From Azohydromonas caseinilytica (GTDB taxonomy: Bacteria > Pseudomonadota > Gammaproteobacteria > Burkholderiales > Burkholderiaceae_C), in NCBI RefSeq assembly GCF_012927045.1, contig NZ_JABBFW010000011.1, forward strand, positions 62,001-126,000: a stretch of DNA of 64,000 nucleotides, given 5' to 3'. Below, piece after piece: positions 39,337-47,226 of the stretch. The notes below the pieces were generated by a model. The model was given only the letters and a program-made list of their open reading frames with translations, did no database searches and was not told the DNA's origin. The position numbers were made by a program, and so were the translations under genes. The stretch's first letter is position 1; each line of letters begins with the position of its first letter.

Positions 39337-41592
39337 TCACGCCCCGGCCGCCGCCTCCGCCACCCGCACCACCCGATCACGCCCCTGCGCCTTGGCCTGG
39401 TAGAGCGCCTCGTCGGCCCGGACCAGCAGCGGCGCGGGGTCAGTCTCGCCCGGACGGAACGGGGCCAGGCCGATGCTTACCGTCACGCCCACCGCCACCG
39501 CGGCGTCCGCGGTGGGAACGCGCTGCGCCGCCACCGCCTGGCGCAGCGCCTGCGCCAGCGCCCAGGCCTCTTCCACCCCGGTTTCGGGCAGCAGCACGGC
39601 GAACTCCTCGCCGCCGAGGCGGCCGACATGGTCGGTGCGCCGCAGCCGCTCGCGCAGCACCATGCACAGCCGCACCAGCACCGCGTCGCCCACGGCATGG
39701 CCATGGCGGTCGTTGACCTGCTTGAAATGGTCCAGGTCCAGCATCAGCAGTGCGCCGGCACGCCCGTGGCGCCGGAAGCGCGCCAGCTCCTGCCCCAGCT
39801 CGTCCAGGAAAGCGCGCCGGTTGAGCACGCCGGTGAGCGCGTCGGTGGTGGCCAGGCGCTGCAGCTCCCGCTCCTGCCGCTTGCGGGCGCTGATGTCCTG
39901 GAACACGCCCACGTAGTGGCGCGGCCGCCCTTCCGCGTCGCGGTCCACGGTGATGACCTGCCACGCGGTGTAGGCCTCGCCGTCCTTGCGGCGGTTCACG
40001 ATCTCGCCCGCCCAGGTCCCCGCCGTCAGCAGCTCGTGCCACAGCGCCTGGAAGAAGGCCGCGTCGTGCTCGCCCGAACCGAGCAGCGAGGGCGTGTGGC
40101 CCAGCACCTCCTCCGCCGTGTAGCCGGTGATGCGGGTGAAGGCGGGGTTCACCGACACGATGCGGTTGGCCGCGTCGGTGATGACGATGGCCTCGGCATT
40201 GATGGCGAAGACGCGGCTGGCCAGGCGCAGCTCCTCGGCGTTGCGGCGCTGGTCGGTCACGTCCAGCTGCAGCACCAGCGCGCAGCGCTCGCCCGCGCAG
40301 TACAGCGGGCGCACCAGGATGCGGAACCAGCGCGGCCCGTGAGGCACCGCCGTCCTGAAGATGCCCTCGAAGGCCTCGTGGCGGCCGGCCAGGACGTCCT
40401 CGATGCCCTCGCGCAGCCCGGCCCCCTCGTCCTCATCGGGCTGCAGCAGGCCGGCCAGGGTGTCCAGGTGCAGCCCTTCCGGCGGCTCGGCCAGCGCGCT
40501 GCCGCGCGCCATGGCGCGCCAGGCCTGGTTGACGCCGCGCGGCCCGCCGTCAGCGCCGAACAGCAGCACGCTGGCGGGCAGCGCATCGAGCAGCCGGCCC
40601 AGGTGCTCGGCCTGCTCGGCATGGTCCTGCATGCGCCGCAACGTCGCTCCCCGGAACAGCCGGTAGCCGGCCAGCAGTCCGCCCGCGGCCAGCAGCACCA
40701 GCGGCAGCACCACCAGGGCCTGGCGCCGCGCCTCGTCGCGCGCGCCGGCCAGCGCCTGGGCCTGCTCCACGCGCGCCACCACGGCAAAGGGGCGTGTGCG
40801 GTCGCCGCGGTAGGCCGTGATCCACGGGCCCAGGCCCTCCATGGGCTGTACCAGCGTCCCGATCTCGGCGCCCTCATGCCAGCGCCGCACCAGCTCCAGG
40901 TTGGCCGCGCGCCAGGCCGGCGGCTCGCTCTCGCGCGTGCTCAGCAGCGGCGCGCCGTCGTAGCGCAGCAGGTCCACCACGCAGGGCGGCTCGGCATCGC
41001 GCGACATCAGGCGGTTGAGGAAGAAGTCCATGTTGAGCGTGGCCAGCGCGCTCAACCGCCCCCGGCCGTCGCCCAGCGCCACGGGCACGAAGCCCGGGTC
41101 GCCGGCCGCCCCGTCACCGGCCGGCGCCCGGCCGTCCGCCAGGTCGCGCCCGGCCCGCGCCGCCCCCAGGCGCAGCACCGGCTCGACGGCTTCCGCCTCG
41201 GGCAGGAAGGCGTGCAAGTCCACTCGCGCGCCGAGGTTGGCCGGGTTGGAGCTCGCCACCACGGTGCCGCCCGCGTCCACCAGCGACAGCGAGCGCAGGT
41301 GCGGCGCGTTGTGCAGCAGCTCCCGCAGGCGCTGCTCGCGCGCGGGGGCCGCCATGCCCTGGGCCTCCGCCTGCAGCAGCCCGCGCAGCGAGAGCTCCAC
41401 GGTATTGAGCGTCTGGCCGAAGAGGTGGCCGTTGTGGCGCGCCTCCTGCACCGCCATCTGCCGGTGCGCCGCCAGCTGGTCCTGCTCCAGGCGCTGGCGG
41501 TGGTAGACCAGGGCGCCCAGCGCCGCCAGGGCCACCAGCACGATGGCCGCGACGATCGACACGTCCGCCAGCCGGCTCCACTTCACGCGCAT
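39337..41592 (-). CDS. Membrane diguanylate cyclase with Cache and PAS domains
   Basis: A 751-residue protein. A first helix (VSIVAAIVLVALAALGALV) and a second near 300 enclose a dCache-like periplasmic sensor. Two PAS regions follow (about 345-450 and 460-570, the latter with FAINAEAIVITD and the YTAWQVITVD strand), then a GGDEF domain with an intact GGEEF active site (660-664) and the RRTD inhibition site 5 residues before it. This makes c-di-GMP and is likely self-limited by it. It follows the periplasmic binding protein gene by 20 bp, and the pair may link solute sensing to c-di-GMP, a classic switch for matrix production. Confidence 0.9.
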   Translation of the reverse strand: MRVKWSRLADVSIVAAIVLVALAALGALVYHRQRLEQDQLAAHRQMAVQEARHNGHLFGQTLNTVELSLRGLLQAEAQGMAAPAREQRLRELLHNAPHLRSLSLVDAGGTVVASSNPANLGARVDLHAFLPEAEAVEPVLRLGAARAGRDLADGRAPAGDGAAGDPGFVPVALGDGRGRLSALATLNMDFFLNRLMSRDAEPPCVVDLLRYDGAPLLSTRESEPPAWRAANLELVRRWHEGAEIGTLVQPMEGLGPWITAYRGDRTRPFAVVARVEQAQALAGARDEARRQALVVLPLVLLAAGGLLAGYRLFRGATLRRMQDHAEQAEHLGRLLDALPASVLLFGADGGPRGVNQAWRAMARGSALAEPPEGLHLDTLAGLLQPDEDEGAGLREGIEDVLAGRHEAFEGIFRTAVPHGPRWFRILVRPLYCAGERCALVLQLDVTDQRRNAEELRLASRVFAINAEAIVITDAANRIVSVNPAFTRITGYTAEEVLGHTPSLLGSGEHDAAFFQALWHELLTAGTWAGEIVNRRKDGEAYTAWQVITVDRDAEGRPRHYVGVFQDISARKRQERELQRLATTDALTGVLNRRAFLDELGQELARFRRHGRAGALLMLDLDHFKQVNDRHGHAVGDAVLVRLCMVLRERLRRTDHVGRLGGEEFAVLLPETGVEEAWALAQALRQAVAAQRVPTADAAVAVGVTVSIGLAPFRPGETDPAPLLVRADEALYQAKAQGRDRVVRVAEAAAGA

Positions 41593-41612
41593 GGCCAGGC
41601 CCCGGCCGAACT

Positions 41613-42431
41613 TCAGCGGGTGATGACGATGGGGTCCAGCCCGTGGCGGCGCGCGGCGGCCAGCAGCCGGCCGTCGCGCTTGATGCGCGCCACGAAGGCG
41701 TCGAGCTGCTGGAGCCAGCGCTCGTCACCCGGCGCCACGGCCCAGGCATAGGGCGTGACGTGGTAGGTGGCGGACGGCGCCACCAGCCGCGCCCAGTCGG
41801 TGCCGGCGAGCATGCGGCGGCTGTAGGGAAAGTCGGTCATGAACACGTCGGCGCGGCCGGATTCGACTTCCTGCTCGCGCGCGTGCGGCGTGTCCAGCAC
41901 CGCCAGCTGCGCCTGGCGCAGCTTCTCGCGCATCACCGGCTCGTGCAGCGTGCCCTTGGCCACGGCCACGATCACGCCGGGGCGGTCGATGTCGTCCCAG
42001 GCGCGAATGCGCCGGTTGCTGCGCGTGGTGACGGCGTAGATGTCGCTGGCCAGGTGCGGCGCGGTGAAGCGCAGCTTCTCCTGGCGCGCGGGCGTGACGC
42101 CGATGGCGAACATCGCCACGTCGCAGCGCTCGCCCAGCACGTCGTCGAACAGCCTCGCGAAGCTGCTGTCCACGAACTGCACCTTCACGCCCAGGTCCTT
42201 GCCCAGCTCCTGTGCCAGGTCCACGTCGATGCCGCTGAGCTGCTGCGTCACCGGATGGCGGTAGGAGATGCCGTAGTAGTCGGGCCAGATGCACACGCGC
42301 ACCTCGCCGGCCTGGCGCACGCGCTCCAGGTGGCCTGCCGCCGTGGCCGGCGCAGCCGGGGCCACGCCGTGGAACAGCGAACCCAGCGCCAGCAGGCAGG
42401 CAGCGGAGATGCGGGAAATGGCGGGCGACAT
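41613..42431 (-). CDS. Amino-acid-type periplasmic solute-binding protein (SBP family 3)
   Basis: A 272-residue periplasmic protein. The signal peptide ends near HGVAPAAPA. The mature chain has the family 3 pattern: VRVCIWPDYYGIS for the first strand, GIDVDLAQELGKDLG, VQFVDSSF, then DVAMFAIGVTPARQ, IVAVAKGTLHEP and a final LDAFVARIKRDG helix. Family members bind amino acids or related ligands. No ABC permease or ATPase genes follow; instead the diguanylate cyclase gene starts 20 bp downstream, so this may be a sensor module rather than an importer part. The ligand is not predictable by eye. Confidence 0.88.
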   Translation of the reverse strand: MSPAISRISAACLLALGSLFHGVAPAAPATAAGHLERVRQAGEVRVCIWPDYYGISYRHPVTQQLSGIDVDLAQELGKDLGVKVQFVDSSFARLFDDVLGERCDVAMFAIGVTPARQEKLRFTAPHLASDIYAVTTRSNRRIRAWDDIDRPGVIVAVAKGTLHEPVMREKLRQAQLAVLDTPHAREQEVESGRADVFMTDFPYSRRMLAGTDWARLVAPSATYHVTPYAWAVAPGDERWLQQLDAFVARIKRDGRLLAAARRHGLDPIVITR

Positions 42432-42535
42432 CCGGCCTCGGGCACTTTCAGTCAGGGATATCCCTTCCTTCGGCAGTCCCGGCGCGTTATTGAGGGTGCG
42501 GGCCGGCTTTTTTGCCGGCTCCGGGCTGGCGCTGC

Positions 42536-43597
42536 TCAAGCCGGCTCGCCCAGGCTCACGCCGATCTGGCGCGCGCAATCGAGCAGCGGGTGCTCCGGCG
42601 GGATGCTGCGCCGCCCCTGCGCCACCGCGTCCAGCGCCACGCTGGTGAGCTCGCCGCCCTGCAGCGTCACCATGCGGCCGAACTCGCCGCGGCACACCAG
42701 CTGCGCTACCTCGTTGCCGTAGCGCGTGGCCAGCACGCGGTCGAAGGCGGTGGGCGCGCCGCCGCGCTGCACATGGCCCAGCACCGTGGCCCGCACCTCG
42801 GAGCTGATGCGCGACTGCAGCTGCGCGGCCAGCACATGCGCGACGCCGCCCAGCCGCACCGGCTCGTCGCGGCCCTCGATGCGCTCCTGCACCACCACGT
42901 CGCCGCCGCGCGCGCGGGCGCCCTCGGCCACGCTGATCACGGTGAAGCGCTGGCGCGACTCGCGCTCGCGGCACACCGCGGCGACGGCCTCGATGTCGTA
43001 GGGGATCTCGGGCAGCAGGATCACGTCGGCCGCGGCGGCGATGCCCGACTCCAGCGCGATCCAGCCCGCGTCGCGGCCCATGGTCTCCAGGAGCATCACG
43101 CGGCCATGCGCCTGGCCGGTGGTCTGCAGCCGCTCCAGCGCCTCGGTGGCGATGGCCACGGCGGTGTCGAAGCCGAAGCTGCGCTCGCAGCCGACGATGT
43201 CGTTGTCGATGGTCTTGGGCACGCCCACCATGGCCAGCCCGCGCTGCCACAGCGCCTGGGCGATGGCCATGGTGCCGTCGCCGCCCACGGCCACCACGGC
43301 ATCCAGCCCCAGCGCCCGCGCGCTCTCGATCACGCGCTGCGCGCCCTCCTCGCCCTCCAGCAGCGGGTTGCGGCGGTTGCTGGTGCCCAGCACCGTGCCG
43401 CCCAGGTGGATCAGACCGCTCACGGCGCGCCAGTCCAGCTGCCGCACACGCCCGTCCATCAGGCCGGCGAAGCCCTCCTCGATGCCCACCACCTGCGCAT
43501 TGCAATGGCGGATGAGCGACTTGGTGACCGCGCGGATCACCGCATTGAGCCCGGGCCCGTCGCCCCCGCCGGTGAGCACTCCCACTCGCATGACCAT
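42536..43597 (-). CDS. pfkA: 6-phosphofructokinase (ATP-type nucleotide site, mixed motifs)
   Basis: A 353-residue enzyme that phosphorylates fructose 6-phosphate in glycolysis. The nucleotide loop is GGGDGPGLN, and GGDGT at 105-109 has Gly at the position that selects ATP (Asp marks pyrophosphate enzymes). PKTIDND at 127-133, with catalytic Asp131, carries the Lys that is usual in pyrophosphate-type and long-chain enzymes. So the motifs are mixed, though ATP use is the better guess. The rest (LETMGRDAGW, GHVQRGG) is standard. Many Burkholderiales lack PFK and use the Entner-Doudoroff pathway, so its presence says this strain can run full glycolysis. ATG at 43597; a second ATG two codons on is as likely. 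Confidence 0.88.
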   Translation of the reverse strand: MVMRVGVLTGGGDGPGLNAVIRAVTKSLIRHCNAQVVGIEEGFAGLMDGRVRQLDWRAVSGLIHLGGTVLGTSNRRNPLLEGEEGAQRVIESARALGLDAVVAVGGDGTMAIAQALWQRGLAMVGVPKTIDNDIVGCERSFGFDTAVAIATEALERLQTTGQAHGRVMLLETMGRDAGWIALESGIAAAADVILLPEIPYDIEAVAAVCRERESRQRFTVISVAEGARARGGDVVVQERIEGRDEPVRLGGVAHVLAAQLQSRISSEVRATVLGHVQRGGAPTAFDRVLATRYGNEVAQLVCRGEFGRMVTLQGGELTSVALDAVAQGRRSIPPEHPLLDCARQIGVSLGEPA

Positions 43598-43727
43598 CGA
43601 CCTTTCGTTGAATCCCGTACCAACCCGCAGCCGCGGGCTTGACCGCGACGAGCCTATCACCGGCGCATGGCCCGGACGCTGACGATGCTCAGCCCGGCGC
43701 GGCGGCGCGGGCCGCCAGAGGTACGGG

Positions 43728-43756
43728 CGAAAAAAAGCCGCCGGTGAACGGCGGCT
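43728..43756 (-). terminator. Rho-independent terminator of the acyltransferase gene
   Basis: On the minus strand the 8-bp stem AGCCGCCG/CGGCGGCT (43736-43756) is followed by a run of seven T (43730-43736 complement). It sits about 30 bp after the acyltransferase stop. Confidence 0.85.
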
Positions 43757-43786
43757 GAACACACAGGAGCAAGCGCAGGTCGGCGC

Positions 43787-44974
43787 TCAGGCCGCGGCGC
43801 GCCAGCGCAGGAAGGCGCTGCGCAGGCCATGCAGGGTACGGTGCCGCATGAAGGGCAGCTCGAACACCCGCCAGAAACCGCGGGCGGCCAGCACGCACAC
43901 CGGCACGATCACCAGCAGCGCCAGCAGGAACAGCGCGTTGGCACCCAGGCCCAGCGGCAGCAGCACGCCGAGCAGGATGATTTCGAGGATGGGCGCGTGG
44001 ATCAGGTACAGGCTGTAGGAGGACTGGCCCAGCCAGCCGGGCAGCCGGCTGCCGAGCAGCCGCGCCACGGTGCTGCGGCGCTGGGCGAAGCCGGCCAGGA
44101 CGGCGGCGGTGGACATCCCGGTGAGCAGGTCGATCCAGATGAACTCCCGCTCGAAGGACGCCGTGGGCACCAGCCACAGCAGCGCCAGCGTCACGGTGGT
44201 CAGCAGCGTGCCCAGCGGGCCCCAAGGCAGCCGCGGCCCCTCGGCGCGGCCCACGTGCACATGGGCCGCGGCCACGCCGAAGGCGAACAGCGCCAGGAAA
44301 TGCGGGCGGAAGTACAACAGCTTGGCCAGCACCGCCAGCGAGCCCGCCGGCAGGCCCAGCAGCGCGGCGATGCGCTCGTGCTGGATGGCCACGGTGAAGG
44401 TCAGCAGCACCAGCGCCACCGTGCCGATGAGCATGGCGCGCAGGCTCAGCCAGCGGCAGGCCAGCAGCAGCAGCGGGAACAGGAAGTAGATCTGCCACTC
44501 GACGGCAATGGACCAGAACACGCCGTTGGGCTTGGCGCTGTCAACGACGTTGTTGACCAGGAACAGGTGCGCCAGCACCGCCCGGGCATCGACCACCACG
44601 CCGGTATAGGAACCCGTGAAATAAATGGCGACCAAGCAGGAAAATAATAATGCCACCCAATATGGCGGCACGATTCTCACGGCGCGCCGGTGAATATAGT
44701 CCTTGAATCCACCGGGAAATCGAAAATCATTTTTCAGTGGCGCCAGCCCGAGAGAAAAACCACTGACCACGATGAAGACCACCACCGCCAGGTGCCCCCA
44801 GCGCAGCCATTGCGTCCACCAGGGCGCGTCCAGGCAGATGCTGCACAGCGGCGAGGCGGTGAACCTGCCGTAAGCCCCCAGCCAGACGTGGTGCAGCACC
44901 ACGTACAGCGCGGCCAAGCCGCGGATGCCGTCCAGAAAGTCGAGGTGCAGCGCGCCGCTCTTGTTCGCTCCCAT
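43787..44974 (-). CDS. Acyltransferase 3 family membrane protein
   Basis: A 395-residue protein with ten predicted membrane helices. It opens with LDFLDGIRGLAALYVVLHH, whose R..A..V..HH contains the histidine and arginine of the acyltransferase 3 family, and has FIVVSGFSLG, RRAVRIVPPYW and GVFWSIAVEWQIYFLFP later. Members O-acylate surface sugars (for example OafA) using cytoplasmic acyl donors. A strong GGAGGGG site precedes the ATG at 44974. It has its own terminator and is monocistronic. With the MBOAT system it gives this window a second likely surface-acylation enzyme. Confidence 0.9.
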   Translation of the reverse strand: MGANKSGALHLDFLDGIRGLAALYVVLHHVWLGAYGRFTASPLCSICLDAPWWTQWLRWGHLAVVVFIVVSGFSLGLAPLKNDFRFPGGFKDYIHRRAVRIVPPYWVALLFSCLVAIYFTGSYTGVVVDARAVLAHLFLVNNVVDSAKPNGVFWSIAVEWQIYFLFPLLLLACRWLSLRAMLIGTVALVLLTFTVAIQHERIAALLGLPAGSLAVLAKLLYFRPHFLALFAFGVAAAHVHVGRAEGPRLPWGPLGTLLTTVTLALLWLVPTASFEREFIWIDLLTGMSTAAVLAGFAQRRSTVARLLGSRLPGWLGQSSYSLYLIHAPILEIILLGVLLPLGLGANALFLLALLVIVPVCVLAARGFWRVFELPFMRHRTLHGLRSAFLRWRAAA

Positions 44975-45310
44975 GGATTCCCCTCCTGTGCCGCGGTAGT
45001 TATGCCCGGCCCGCCCGGCTGCACCAGTGCAATTCAGGGGCGGCGCACGAGTCGGTTGATTCGTGGCCATGAGCATCCGGTCTCGATTTCACGGCCCGCC
45101 AGCAGCCGCATTCATCGCCCGGGCCTGATTACCGGAACGGTGAAATAGGCCGGACCAGTCTAGGAGAAGAAGGAAATCGCGCCGGCGCGCCGCGCATCCC
45201 TGGGATCAGGGTTTCGCTCGCGGCGCAACGCCCGCAACGGGGCACGGCGCGGCCGGAGGGCGTCCCGGTTCGCGGGGCCGCCGGGGCGCGCGTGCAAGGC
45301 TGCACGAGCT
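44975..45310. other. Intergenic region upstream of the acyltransferase
   Basis: 336 bp between two genes on the minus strand, no gene seen. It should hold the acyltransferase promoter. The cytochrome c gene ends at 45311 without a clear terminator. No repeats or recognisable operator. Confidence 0.4.
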
Positions 45311-45772
45311 TCAGCGCTGCGCGCGCCGGGCCTCGGCGTCCAGGTAGCGATAGAGCTGGCCGACGCCCGAGCGCACCGTGAGGTCATGCTCCCAGGCCGG
45401 CATCGTGCTGGGGTCGGGACGCGGCTGCAGCACCCCGCCCAGCAGCGCCTGGCGCGCGGCGTCGGGGCTGGCGGCGTCGGTGGCGGCGATGGTCCAGGAG
45501 TAGCGGCGCAGCACCGCCTCGGTAAAGCGCGCCTCGCTCATGCCGGCCACGCGCGGCAGCAGGTCCGGCGCGCGCGCCGTGCCGCGCGCATCCTCGCCAT
45601 GGCAGCGCGCGCAATGCGTCTGGAACAGCTGGCGGCCCCAGGCGGTGTCGGCCGTCGCGGCCTCGGGCGGCGCCGCGGCCGGGGTACCGCGCTGGGCGCA
45701 GCCGCCGAGCGCCCCGCTCACCAGCACCAGCGCGGCCAGGGTGCGGCAGCGCGTCGAAGAAAGCGTGGTCAT
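45311..45772 (-). CDS. Monoheme lipoprotein cytochrome c
   Basis: A 153-residue protein with a lipobox (SGALGGC) after a short hydrophobic signal, so it is anchored to a membrane in the periplasm. One heme site CARCH is followed by a distal methionine region (SMPAW type, TMPAWEHD). It has the size of class I cytochrome c. The start MTTLSSTR is chosen because an AGGAGA site lies just upstream; a longer frame in the same phase runs into the GGGCC repeat and codes for Pro/Gly repeats. It is not near an oxidase, so its redox partner is unknown. Confidence 0.82.
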   Translation of the reverse strand: MTTLSSTRCRTLAALVLVSGALGGCAQRGTPAAAPPEAATADTAWGRQLFQTHCARCHGEDARGTARAPDLLPRVAGMSEARFTEAVLRRYSWTIAATDAASPDAARQALLGGVLQPRPDPSTMPAWEHDLTVRSGVGQLYRYLDAEARRAQR

Positions 45773-45895
45773 GGCGTCTCCTCTCACTGGCAGCCGCAAC
45801 GGCCGCCGGCCGCTGGCAGGCGGCGATGGGAACGTAACGCCGGCGGCGCCGCGCGGCTTGCGCAGGATCAAGCAACGGGAGCCCCGGGCCAACCC

Positions 45896-45930
45896 GGGCC
45901 GGGCCGGGCCGGGCCGGGCCGGGCCGGGGC
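45896..45930. repeat. GGGCC pentanucleotide microsatellite
   Basis: Six perfect GGGCC units (45896-45925) plus one degenerate unit (GGGGC). It lies in the 242-bp region upstream of the lipoprotein cytochrome c and downstream of the adaptor gene. Copy number could vary by slippage. Confidence 0.85.
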
Positions 45931-46014
45931 GGGATTGTTCAGCGGAGCTGGACAATTTCCTCACACGGCACGACGTTTATCCAGCCTTACCGACCAATCC
46001 CCGGCCGCCGTTGC

Positions 46015-47223
46015 TCAGGACACCTTGCGCGGCTGCACCTTGCCACCGTCCTTCACCGCGCTGGAGGGGTAGATGACGACCTCCTGTCCCGGCTTGAGCC
46101 CGCTCCTGACCCAGGCCTGCGCGCCGTTGCGCGCCGCGATCTCCACCGGCTGCAGCCGGGCCCGGCGGCCGTCGAGGCGGTACACCGCCATCACGCCCTC
46201 GTCCTCCACCGGAAACACCGCGCCCACGGGCACCTGCACCGCGCCGTCCACCGCCTGCGTGATGACGCGCACGCCCACCCGGTAGCCGTCGCCCAGGGCC
46301 TGCCACTGCGCCGGGTCGCTGGTGAGGTCGATGAGCACGCGCACGCGCTGTTCCTCCACGCCCAGGGCCGACACCTTGGTGAAGGCGGCCGGCTCCACCA
46401 GCCGCACCCGGCCTTCGAGCATGCCGGCGCCGCCCCAGCGCTCGATCAGCACCCGGCTGCCCGGCGCGGCCTTGAGAGCGTCGGTGGTGAGCAGTTCCGC
46501 CACCACTTCCAGCCGCGCGGTGTCGCCCAGTTCCAGCAGCGGCGTGCCGGCCGCGACCGTGGCCTCGCTGGGCTGCGCCACGCGCAGCACGCGCCCAGCC
46601 ACCGGGGCGCGCAGCACGAAGGTGCGCCCGCCGCCGGCCGCGGGCCCGCGCTGCACCGCGGTCAGCGCGGCGCGCGCCTGCTCCACCTCGTGCCCGGCGA
46701 CATGGCGGTCCTGCTGCGCGGTCTCCAGGTCCTGCTGCGCCGCGCGCAGCGCCAGCCGGTCGCCATCGAGCTTGGCCGGCGAAATAAAGCCCTGCCGCGC
46801 CAGCGCCTCGCTGCGCTCCAGCTCGTTGCGCGCCTGCTGCAGGCCGACCTGGGCCCGGGCGATGCGCGCGCCGGCGCGCTCCAGGGCCGCCTGTGCCATC
46901 TCCACCCGCGCCTGCTGCTCGCGCAGCGTGCGCTCGTCCTGCAGCACGGGCAGCACCGGCGTGAGCAGCGCCAGCGCGTCGCCGGGGCGCACCGCGTCGC
47001 CCTCGCGCAGGGCGATGCGCTGCAGCTCGCCGGCCAGCGGCGCGCTGACGACGTAGCGGTCGCGCACCCGCGTCTTGGCTTCCTCCTCGATGCTGGCCTC
47101 GAAGCGGCCCTGCGTGACCTGGGCCGTCTCCACCGGCGTGGGCCGCGGCGCGAAGGCCCAGGCCAGCGCCAGCAGCGCCACGGCCACGCCGGCGAGGGTG
47201 AAGGCCCATGTCTTGCGTTTCAT
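46015..47223 (-). CDS. HlyD/MacA-like periplasmic adaptor
   Basis: A 402-residue membrane fusion protein. An N-terminal membrane anchor (residues 6-25) precedes a biotinyl-lipoyl half-domain (YVVSAPLAGELQRI), a long coiled coil (about 95-175, Arg/Glu/Ala-rich) and the second lipoyl half (FVLRAPVAGRVLRV), then beta-barrel strands. The protein spans the periplasm between an inner-membrane exporter and an outer-membrane channel. It is the last gene of a tripartite set: ATPase, FtsX-type permease, adaptor, with 3 bp between permease stop and adaptor start. No TolC-like gene is in the window. MacAB-type substrates range from antibiotics to lipoproteins; this one is unknown. Confidence 0.9.
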   Translation of the reverse strand: MKRKTWAFTLAGVAVALLALAWAFAPRPTPVETAQVTQGRFEASIEEEAKTRVRDRYVVSAPLAGELQRIALREGDAVRPGDALALLTPVLPVLQDERTLREQQARVEMAQAALERAGARIARAQVGLQQARNELERSEALARQGFISPAKLDGDRLALRAAQQDLETAQQDRHVAGHEVEQARAALTAVQRGPAAGGGRTFVLRAPVAGRVLRVAQPSEATVAAGTPLLELGDTARLEVVAELLTTDALKAAPGSRVLIERWGGAGMLEGRVRLVEPAAFTKVSALGVEEQRVRVLIDLTSDPAQWQALGDGYRVGVRVITQAVDGAVQVPVGAVFPVEDEGVMAVYRLDGRRARLQPVEIAARNGAQAWVRSGLKPGQEVVIYPSSAVKDGGKVQPRKVS

Positions 47224-47226
47224 CGG

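Noticed and set aside
42505-42530. GCCGGC-TTTTTT-GCCGGC as a terminator after pfkA
   Set aside because: The T-run is in the loop, not after the stem, so it is not a rho-independent terminator on either strand.
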